From contig RXJQ01000090.1 in the NCBI GenBank assembly GCA_003963115.1, positions 1 through 48,876 of the forward strand: DNA of 48,876 bases, in the 5' to 3' direction. Shown here in pieces: positions 27,307 to 34,549 of the stretch. This DNA is from Burkholderiales bacterium (GTDB lineage: Bacteria > Pseudomonadota > Gammaproteobacteria > Burkholderiales > Burkholderiaceae_C). Each line of letters begins with the position of its first letter. Position 1 is the stretch's first letter. The notes below the pieces were generated by a model. That model saw only the letters and a list, made by a program, of their open reading frames with translations. It ran no database searches and had not been told where the DNA came from. A program made the translations under genes and the position numbers.

Positions 27307-29216
27307 GACGAGGCCCCCACTTCAGGCCGCTTCTGCGATGCGCCACGCAGATGCCGCTTGAGCATGCGCGCGAGATCGCTGGGCCTGAAGGGTTTGGCCA
27401 GATGGTCGTTCATGCCCACGCTGAGGCAGCGCTGCGCATAGATCTCCTGCCCATTGGCCGTCAAGGCCACGATGCGCACGGCAGCCTGGCCACACTGGCG
27501 CTCACGCTCGCGGATGCGAAGCGTGGCCTCGAAGCCATCCATGCCGGGCATCTCGCAGTCCATCAGGACCAGGTCGGCTTGTCGCGCCGCCAGCCAGTCA
27601 ACGGCGTCCTGACCGTTGTCCACCAGGATCACCTGCACGCCCATGATGCGCAGCTCGGCCTCGGCGATCATGGCGTTGACCGGGTTGTCTTCGACCAGCA
27701 GCACGCGTGGCGCAGGTTCATCTTCGGCAAACAGGCGCTTGAGCCCTTTGCATTCTTCCGTGGCCGCTGGCTCGGCCTGCTGGCGGAAAGGTGCCGGCAC
27801 GTCCTGCTGGGCCGGCAAGGCCAAGGTGAAGCTGAAGACCGAGCCCTTGCCCACCTCGCTCACGCAATGCAGCTCGCCGCCCATGGCCCGGCACAGATCG
27901 CGGGAGATGGTCAGGCCCAGGCCCGTGCCGCCAAAGCGCCGCTGGTAGGTGCCCTCGGCCTGGTGGAAGGCCTCGAACACACGCGCCACCTCGTGGGCCG
28001 GGATGCCCACCCCCGTGTCACGCACCTGCACGGACAACAAGCCGGTGGCAGGGTCATGCCGAGCGTTGAGCTGAACCTGTCCCTGCAGCGTGAATTTGAT
28101 GGCATTGCCCAGCAGGTTGTGCAGCACCTGCCGGATGCGCACCGGGTCGCCCAGCACCTCCAGGCTGGCAGGCACATCCAGCGTCGCGACCAGTTGCAGG
28201 CCGCGCTCGTTGGCATTGACGCGCGAGGTGTCGGCCATTTCCTGCAGGAGCGTGCGCAGGTTGAAGGGCTGCACATGAATGGGCAGCTTGCCCGCTTCGA
28301 TGCTGGAGAAATCCAGCACATCGTTGATCACATTGACCAGGTGCTCGCCGGAGCCCTTGATCAGATCGAGCTGGTGCAAGCTCAGCGCGTCGCGCTCCTT
28401 GGCCCGCAACTGGCGCGCCAAGCCGAGGATGCCGTGCAGTGGCGTGCGCATCTCGTGGCTCATGGTAGCCACGAAGCGGCTCTTGGCCTCGCCCAGGGCC
28501 TTGGCCTGCTGCAAGGCCTCATCGCGGATCTGTGCCACCTGCTCGCTCTGAAAGCGCAGAAAGAGCAGCTCCTTGACCCGCATGTAGGAGCGCCGCCCCT
28601 CGGACAGCAGGATCACCAGGGTACCCAGCAAGGCCGCCGCGCAGTAGTAGCCCAGGTCATCGCCGCGGAAGGCGGTGTAGGCGATGTTGGGCAGCAGGAT
28701 GGCCGCCACGAAGCCGCCCAGCGACGGGAAGTCCACATGCAGGATGAAGGTACCCAGCGTGGCCACGCCGATGATCACGCTGATGGTCACCACGGCCACC
28801 TCCAGCTGTGACAACGGGGTGAGGCCCCAGACCAGGGCACTCCAGCTCAGGCCGTCCAGGGCCGTGAGCAGACGGTAGACAAACAGCGAGCTGCCCGTGC
28901 GCCTGCCCTCCCAGCCGCCCATCAGGAACCAGGCCGAATAGGCAAAACGGGCGCTGCCCAGCAGCATGCGCGCCACCATCCATATCTCCAGGCCGGGGTG
29001 GTGCACGCGGTGTTGCAGCACCAGCGAGGTGCCCAGCGTGCAGACCATGCTGAAGAGCATGGCGTTGGGCAGCAGCTCGTGCATCGCCCGCTCACGCACG
29101 CTGTTGACGCGAGACTGCATCTCGGGCGTCGCGGCGCTTTGGGTGGCGTTGAGTGAGGACGTGAGGATGGACATGAAGAGGCCGAGGTGGCACAACAGGC
29201 CCACCCCCGCCTTCAT
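27303..29216 (-). CDS. Hybrid sensor histidine kinase with receiver domain
   Basis: This 637-residue protein has six or seven membrane helices (about residues 50-206). A kinase core follows with phospho-acceptor H254 in TMSHEMRTPLHG, N box NLLGNAIKF and G boxes DTGVGIP and GGTGLGLTISR. The C-terminal receiver has acidic residue D510, phospho-acceptor D553 in LVLMDCEMPGMDG and K608 in HLAKPF. There is no HPt domain or output domain, so a separate phosphotransfer protein is needed. Its signal is unknown. The start is uncertain: ATG 29174 (MSILTSSLN) would remove 14 residues. A DUF1566 gene is coupled downstream. Confidence 0.9.
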   Translation of the reverse strand: MKAGVGLLCHLGLFMSILTSSLNATQSAATPEMQSRVNSVRERAMHELLPNAMLFSMVCTLGTSLVLQHRVHHPGLEIWMVARMLLGSARFAYSAWFLMGGWEGRRTGSSLFVYRLLTALDGLSWSALVWGLTPLSQLEVAVVTISVIIGVATLGTFILHVDFPSLGGFVAAILLPNIAYTAFRGDDLGYYCAAALLGTLVILLSEGRRSYMRVKELLFLRFQSEQVAQIRDEALQQAKALGEAKSRFVATMSHEMRTPLHGILGLARQLRAKERDALSLHQLDLIKGSGEHLVNVINDVLDFSSIEAGKLPIHVQPFNLRTLLQEMADTSRVNANERGLQLVATLDVPASLEVLGDPVRIRQVLHNLLGNAIKFTLQGQVQLNARHDPATGLLSVQVRDTGVGIPAHEVARVFEAFHQAEGTYQRRFGGTGLGLTISRDLCRAMGGELHCVSEVGKGSVFSFTLALPAQQDVPAPFRQQAEPAATEECKGLKRLFAEDEPAPRVLLVEDNPVNAMIAEAELRIMGVQVILVDNGQDAVDWLAARQADLVLMDCEMPGMDGFEATLRIRERERQCGQAAVRIVALTANGQEIYAQRCLSVGMNDHLAKPFRPSDLARMLKRHLRGASQKRPEVGASS

Positions 29217-29371
29217 CTCATCGGCAACCCTTCTTCAGACCCAATCGGGATTGACATCAGCGTGTGCAATGCTGACGTGAAGTCGTGCACGATTCACCAC
29301 ACTGAATGGCGTCTTGCGCCAAGTGAAAGCCACAGCGCCTCGTTCCCGGCTTATCGTGCGGGCTCGATCGA

Positions 29372-29560
29372 TCAGTGTCTCAGGGCGGGTTCGGTGTCGA
29401 AGTCCATCAGCAGGCTGGCCATTTCCAGTGCCCGCCACAGGTGGGCCGGCATCTGCATGATCTTGTCTGGCGTCTTCGAGCGGCTGACCCACGCGCCGAT
29501 CTCAAGGTGTTGCTCAGGTGTCAGCAGGTTCAGATCGAGCATCTCGTCCAGTAACTGCAT
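29372..29560 (-). CDS. Small hypothetical protein
   Basis: This 62-residue, acidic, helical protein (MQLLDEMLDLNLLTPEQHLEIGAWV...) starts at ATG 29560, with a G-rich AGGGGG ribosome-binding site seven to nine bases upstream. Codon use and composition look coding: LTPEQHLEIGAWV and PAHLWRALEMASLLMDFD resemble two amphipathic helices. No family is recognised. It lies 155 bp upstream of the hybrid kinase on the same strand and is divergent from the tandem GGDEF gene. It could be a small regulator or simply a conserved unknown. Confidence 0.55.
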   Translation of the reverse strand: MQLLDEMLDLNLLTPEQHLEIGAWVSRSKTPDKIMQMPAHLWRALEMASLLMDFDTEPALRH

Positions 29561-29718
29561 GGGGTCCCCCTTTCACAGCCATGCCATCGAACCGACAACC
29601 GTTCAATGCGCCAGATCACTATCTCACGACGCGCGCCCGACATGCCTGGGGAGAACGCGTCCTCAAGCGTATTAATTCAGGTCTTGGCCAGAAAAGCACA
29701 CCCCGATCCGGGGGTTCG

Positions 29719-29747
29719 TTGACCCCGTCCAGTCGCTGCGTTAGCCT
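29719..29747 (+). promoter_or_regulatory. Weak candidate promoter for the cyclase-condensin operon
   Basis: TTGACC (29719-29724) is followed after 17 bp by TAGCCT (29742-29747), on the plus strand, about 90 bp before the GTG start of the tandem GGDEF gene. The -10 match is poor. The rest of the gap 29561-29834 shows only GC-rich short hairpins. Confidence 0.2.
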
Positions 29748-29834
29748 GTTGCACCTCTCGCAGCGCAGCCCCATGGTCCACCCTCAAGCCTCCCCCCGCG
29801 TCGGCATCGGTTTGTCTCAGGCTGATCTGCGCTT

Positions 29835-32423
29835 GTGAAGAGGATCGCCCGCCTTCACCGCGACGATCCCACGCGTCGCGAGCCCGCGCAGCACCTTGCA
29901 CGCAGCCCGGCGGAAGCGGCATTGGCGCGCGGCCACCTCTGGCTGCGCTTTCCCCCCGAGCTGGAATCCCTGTTCAACGCCGACACGCTGGAGCCCCGGC
30001 GCCGGCAGCTGGTGTCGTGCGCCCTGCTGGGCTGCCTGGGCGTGCTGATCGGGTCCACCAACGTCAACGAAGCCACGCCAGAGATCGCCTCGCTGGTGTG
30101 GCAATTGGTGTGGGTGTGGATGGGCCTGGCTCTGGGCGGCCTGCTGCTCATCTGGCTGAGCCCACCGCAGCGGCGCCGAGCCTGGCACGCCGAAGGCATC
30201 ACGGCCTTGCTGGCCACCGCCATGTGCCTGCTGGTGACCTGGATGGCCACGGCCAGCCGGGCCGACACGGCCATCACGCACTCGGCCATGGCCTCCATCC
30301 CGGTGCTCTACAGCTGCATCGCGGCCCGACTGCGCTTTGACTGGTCGCTGGGCTCGGCCCTGATCTCGTTTGCGGCCTATGCCTGGATGGTGGCCGGGCA
30401 CACACCTGAGCAGGCGCAGCTGGCGCAAAGCTTCAAGCACGTCATGGCACTGAGCTATGCCTTCGCCTTGATGGCCAACTATGCCTTCGAGCACAGCGAG
30501 CGGCGCAACTGGCTGCTGCGCCAGGTCGCCACGGCGCAGCGCGAGGCCCTGATCAAGACTTCGGCGCAACTGCATCAACTCTCCATCCAGGACCCGCTGA
30601 CGGGCCTGCACAACCGACGTCAGTTCGATATCAACCTGCGCCAGGCCATCGTGCGGGCTTCGCAGCTTCACCAACCCCTGGCCCTGCTGGCCATCGACGT
30701 CGACTTCTTCAAGCGCTACAACGACAGCCACGGCCACCCTGCGGGCGACACCTGCCTGAGCGACATCGCCCGCATCCTGGCCACGCAAGCCAAGGTCCAC
30801 GGTGGCATGGTGGCCCGGCTCGGTGGCGAGGAGTTTGCACTGATCCTGCCTGGGCACCAACCCGAACAGGCCCTGCGTGCCGCGCAGGCTGTCTGCCGCG
30901 CCGTGAGTGCCGTTCGCATCCCGCACCAGGATTCCAGCGTCGCAGACCACGTCACCATCAGCGTGGGCGTGGCGCATTGGCGTGCGCAAGCCACCGAGTC
31001 ACCCAAGGCCATGCAGGAGCGGGCTGACCGCGCGCTCTACCAGGCCAAGGCTCAGGGACGCAATCGCGTGGAAGAAGCGTTGGCCAGTGATCAGCCCGAG
31101 CCGGCCGACGATGTCCATGCGCACATGCGGCACCTGGCCGAGGCAGACGAACACGAGCAGGATGCCGACGCGCACATCCGCCAGGTGCAGCAGGCCAAAG
31201 AAGACCTCTGCCGCCAGACCCTGGCCGGACGCTTTCGCTGGCTGCGCTTTCCGCTCGAGCTGGAGCTGGACTACATCGCCCACCAAGCCGAGTCCAGGCG
31301 CAAGGTGCTGCTGCTGACCGCCATGATCGGCCTGCTCATCTACAACCTGTTTTCGATCGGCAGCTGGTCGCTGTTCCCCGATATCCAGCCCTGGGTGCTG
31401 AACGTGCAGGTCTGGGTCAGCGTGGGCGTGCTGGTTGCCGCCGTGGTCACTTACTTCCTGCCCAGGCCGCTGTGGCGCGAGGGCCTGCACTGCCTGGGTA
31501 CCAGCGTGGTCGCCCTGGTATCGACCTGGATCCTCTCGCACAGCCACCTGACCTCCACGCTGAGCTATGCCGTGTGCCTCATGCTCATCCCGATGTTCTC
31601 GGGCGTGGGCTCGCGTCAACCTTTCTGGTTCACCTTCGTGCCGGCCGTTATCACCTCGGTGGCCGCAGCCGTGCTGCTGCAACCCGTCGGCCCCATCCAG
31701 CGCATCGTGTATGGCGACAGCCTGTTCATGATCGTCAACAACATGGCCTACATCCTGATCCTGGCCTACACGCTGGAGCATGGCGCGCGCAAGGAATGGC
31801 TGCTGGCCCGCATTGATGGCATCCAACGCGATGCCCTGATGGCCGCCAGCCAGCGCCTGAAGACGCTCGCCGTGGTGGACCCGCTCACCGGCGTGAGCAA
31901 CCGGCGTCAGTTCGACGATGACCTGCAACGCATCTGGCGCGAGTGCGAGCAGGACCAGCGCAGCCTGGGCTTGCTGATCATCGACGTGGACCACTTCAAG
32001 CCCTACAACGACCAGCTCGGCCATCTGGCCGGCGATGAGTGCCTGCGCCAGGTGGCCGGCTTGATCAGCGAGACGGCGCAGGCCGACAAGGCCCTGGTGG
32101 CCCGGCTGGGCGGCGAGGAGTTCGGTGTGCTGCTGCCCGGTGGTGGCCTGGAAGCCGCCAGCCAACTGGCCGAACGCATCCGCCTGGCCGTCAGCCACGC
32201 CGACATCCCGCACGATTTCGTGCCCTCGCGGCACGTGACCATCTCGCTGGGCGTGGCCAGCGTGGTGCCACGCCCGGGCATGGACCGCATGGCCCTGTTT
32301 GCCTCCGCCGACAAGGCCCTCTACGAAGCCAAGCGCGCCGGCCGCAACCGCGTCGTGGCGCCGCCGCCCACACCATCCCGTGAAAACCCGCCCCTGGGCT
32401 TCCGGCACAATGCCACCCCATGA
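29835..32423 (+). CDS. Tandem diguanylate cyclase: two [membrane sensor + GGDEF] units in one chain
   Basis: This 862-residue protein is an internal duplication. Unit 1 (about 35-400) and unit 2 (about 450-845) each open with the motif WLRFPxELE and continue with six or so membrane helices, an AFEHS/TLEHGARKEWLL-type linker helix and a GGDEF domain. The active loops are GGEEF at 330-334 and 759-763, both looking catalytic. Both lack the RxxD inhibitory site. An acidic, His-rich stretch (about 410-445) joins the units. It should make c-di-GMP as a built-in dimer. The start is GTG 29835, with no in-frame ATG for over 100 codons and no clear ribosome-binding site. Its stop overlaps the next gene (ATGA, 32420-32423). 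Confidence 0.88.
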   Translation: MKRIARLHRDDPTRREPAQHLARSPAEAALARGHLWLRFPPELESLFNADTLEPRRRQLVSCALLGCLGVLIGSTNVNEATPEIASLVWQLVWVWMGLALGGLLLIWLSPPQRRRAWHAEGITALLATAMCLLVTWMATASRADTAITHSAMASIPVLYSCIAARLRFDWSLGSALISFAAYAWMVAGHTPEQAQLAQSFKHVMALSYAFALMANYAFEHSERRNWLLRQVATAQREALIKTSAQLHQLSIQDPLTGLHNRRQFDINLRQAIVRASQLHQPLALLAIDVDFFKRYNDSHGHPAGDTCLSDIARILATQAKVHGGMVARLGGEEFALILPGHQPEQALRAAQAVCRAVSAVRIPHQDSSVADHVTISVGVAHWRAQATESPKAMQERADRALYQAKAQGRNRVEEALASDQPEPADDVHAHMRHLAEADEHEQDADAHIRQVQQAKEDLCRQTLAGRFRWLRFPLELELDYIAHQAESRRKVLLLTAMIGLLIYNLFSIGSWSLFPDIQPWVLNVQVWVSVGVLVAAVVTYFLPRPLWREGLHCLGTSVVALVSTWILSHSHLTSTLSYAVCLMLIPMFSGVGSRQPFWFTFVPAVITSVAAAVLLQPVGPIQRIVYGDSLFMIVNNMAYILILAYTLEHGARKEWLLARIDGIQRDALMAASQRLKTLAVVDPLTGVSNRRQFDDDLQRIWRECEQDQRSLGLLIIDVDHFKPYNDQLGHLAGDECLRQVAGLISETAQADKALVARLGGEEFGVLLPGGGLEAASQLAERIRLAVSHADIPHDFVPSRHVTISLGVASVVPRPGMDRMALFASADKALYEAKRAGRNRVVAPPPTPSRENPPLGFRHNATP

Positions 32424-33796
32424 TCGAGGCGTCCCTACCAGAGCAAAACGACAGCAGCAGCTTCGAGGCCTTCTTCCGAGATCCCGGATTCGCCCCGGCG
32501 CGACCGCTGGCCTGGGCCCTGAGCCAGCGCCAGGCGCTGATCGAGGCCTTACGAGGCCTGTTCAACGGGTCGCAAGCCATGGTGCAGCTGCGCCTGTGGT
32601 GCTTCATGGAGCTGGCTGCACAGCCGCAGGCCCGCCTGTCGCGCGACGACGTGAACCGCCTCTTCCACGCCGTGCTGCCCGAGGCGCTGGAAACCGTGCT
32701 CAAGCGCCTGCGCGACATCAACCTGCTGGTCTGGGACCCGACCCCGCAGGACTACCACCTCTCACCCCTGGCGCAGCAGGTGCATGGCCTGCTGGCCTCG
32801 CTGACCTCGCCGCCGACCGTGGAGCACGACGACATGGCCGCCTTGCTGGCCCAGGTCGCCGGCGCGCAGCAACTGGGCCTGGTCAACACCAACCAGCTCA
32901 AGCACCTGCACGCCCAGCTGGCGCGCCTGCACGACGAATTCTCCGAAGCCATTGCCAGCGGTTCGGAGTCGCGCCTGCGCGTGGCCCAGCCCCGCTTTGA
33001 CCGCGCACTCGATCTGGTCGAGCGGGCCGGCCAGGCCTTGACCGCGCTGATCCGCGCCGAGCACGAAGACCCCCGCCTGGAGCGCGAAGCCCGCGCCATC
33101 GGCCAGGCCCAGGCGCGCCTGCTGTCCATGGCCAGCCAGTTCACCCGCGCGCTGCAGCAGGCGGACCGCCAGCGCGTCACGCTAGGCTCCACCGGCCTGA
33201 CGACATCGGATGTGCGCGCCTGGCTGCAAGGCCATCCCGATCTGTCCGGGCTCATGGGCGAGGCCCTGTCCCTGCCCGTGCGGCCGGTGATGGTCAGCCA
33301 GCACGACCTGATCGACGTGGCCGAAGGCGAGTTCGAACGCGACCGCCCTCAGGCGATGGGCAGCGCCGACCTGCCGCCGCCCAGCGCAGCCGCCGAGGGC
33401 ACGCTCGACACGCTGAGCCTGCCGCCCGAGCTGGGCAAGCTCATCGGCTTGCTGGACCGCTGGTCCGAGCAGGCCACGCTGGAAGCCGCACAACAAGCCG
33501 ACTCAAGTGCACCAGACCAGCTGGATCCGGATGCCCCGCCCCCCGGCACCCGCCCCCTGTCCGACGCCATCCTGGGCGGCCGCTTCGCACAAGCCGCCTA
33601 CCGCCTGCAACTCATGCCCCTGCTGGGCGATGCGCAGGCCAAAACCCTCAAGGGCCTCACGGGCGACCTGGCCCGCGCCCCGTGGCAATGGCAGTTCACG
33701 GCCCGCCACACTACGACCGACGACGAGGCGGTGGCCCTGATCAGCGAAGGCTCGATCAGCCCCCTCCCGCAAGACACCTCTTCCCCACAAGCATGA
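32420..33796 (+). CDS. MksF-like condensin subunit (putative kleisin)
   Basis: This 458-residue protein is assigned mainly by context and size. The N-terminal part (about residues 30-125) looks like a winged helix: QALIEALRGLFNG, then LSRDDVNRLF...LETVLKRLRDINLLVWD. A helical middle (about 140-265) follows, with heptad-like runs suited to contact an SMC neck, and an acidic, Pro-rich linker leads to a C-terminal domain. This matches the layout of MukF/MksF/JetA kleisins (about 450-500 residues). Its ATG overlaps the cyclase stop, and its own stop overlaps the MksE-like start (ATGA, 33793-33796). Sequence similarity to named families is too weak for certainty by eye. Confidence 0.65.
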   Translation: MIEASLPEQNDSSSFEAFFRDPGFAPARPLAWALSQRQALIEALRGLFNGSQAMVQLRLWCFMELAAQPQARLSRDDVNRLFHAVLPEALETVLKRLRDINLLVWDPTPQDYHLSPLAQQVHGLLASLTSPPTVEHDDMAALLAQVAGAQQLGLVNTNQLKHLHAQLARLHDEFSEAIASGSESRLRVAQPRFDRALDLVERAGQALTALIRAEHEDPRLEREARAIGQAQARLLSMASQFTRALQQADRQRVTLGSTGLTTSDVRAWLQGHPDLSGLMGEALSLPVRPVMVSQHDLIDVAEGEFERDRPQAMGSADLPPPSAAAEGTLDTLSLPPELGKLIGLLDRWSEQATLEAAQQADSSAPDQLDPDAPPPGTRPLSDAILGGRFAQAAYRLQLMPLLGDAQAKTLKGLTGDLARAPWQWQFTARHTTTDDEAVALISEGSISPLPQDTSSPQA

Positions 33797-34548
33797 GCGC
33801 ACACTTCGACGATGCGGCCTTGCTGGCCGCCGAACTATTGGCGCGCCGCTGGCTGCCCCGCCACCACCCCAAGGTCAAACGCGCCCTCATCGACGCCGAC
33901 CTGTGGCAAGCCACGCAAGACCGTCTGGCCCAGGTGGGCCTGCGCCTGATCGACAACATCTACGCCGACCACGTCAGCGTCGCGCTGCTGCGCCAGGCCG
34001 AGTCCTCGGTGTTCGGCGAAGCGGGCCTGAACAGCCACAACAACATCGACCTGCCACGCGACGCCATCTCGCTGCTGGTGGTGCTGTGGGCGCTGATCAT
34101 CCTACCCAAACGCGAACGCCAGGCCGCACGCGCCAACCAGGCCCATGGCGACGACCAGAACGACATGTTCGGCAAGGACAAGCCCATGCCCAGCGCCGCC
34201 AGCGTCAGTCCGCTGGTGTCCTACAAGGCCTTGCTGGCCGACTTCGGCGTGCAGCTGGGCAAGAAGACCCGCCTGGACACCAACCTCAAGCGCCTGGAGA
34301 ACCACGGCTTCATCGTGCGCAAGGGCGAAGACATCGCCGAAGGCCCGCTGCTGGACCTGCTGATGGACTACGACGCCCTCGCCCAGCGCATCCTGCAAGG
34401 CGCCTTGGGGGATGTGCTGGCCCAGGCCAAGGAACTGGTGGGGAACCTGCCCCTGGCCCTGACCAACCCGCCGCAAGAAGAACTGGAAGAAGTGCTGGAA
34501 GAAGCATCGCCCGAGGAAGACGAAGAGAACAAAGAGGACCGCACCTGA
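33793..34548 (+). CDS. MksE-like condensin subunit (putative KITE protein)
   Basis: This 251-residue protein has two winged-helix-like regions separated by a charged loop rich in Asp and Lys. The second reads KTRLDTNLKRLENHGFIVRKGEDIAEGPLLDLLMDYD, a pattern seen in MksE/JetB proteins. It ends in a strongly acidic tail (EELEEVLEEASPEEDEEN). KITE dimers bind the kleisin and regulate the SMC motor. It starts within the MksF-like stop and its stop lies one base before the SMC-like start, so the three subunits should be made in step. The assignment rests on order, size and this region; no search was possible. Confidence 0.65.
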   Translation: MSAHFDDAALLAAELLARRWLPRHHPKVKRALIDADLWQATQDRLAQVGLRLIDNIYADHVSVALLRQAESSVFGEAGLNSHNNIDLPRDAISLLVVLWALIILPKRERQAARANQAHGDDQNDMFGKDKPMPSAASVSPLVSYKALLADFGVQLGKKTRLDTNLKRLENHGFIVRKGEDIAEGPLLDLLMDYDALAQRILQGALGDVLAQAKELVGNLPLALTNPPQEELEEVLEEASPEEDEENKEDRT

Positions 34549-34549
34549 G

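Noticed and set aside
29580..29838. An 86-codon plus-strand frame upstream of the tandem cyclase
   Set aside because: The product is Ser/Arg/Pro-rich without structure and opposes a better-supported small gene; only its end (overlap with the GTG start) was kept as a possible leader.
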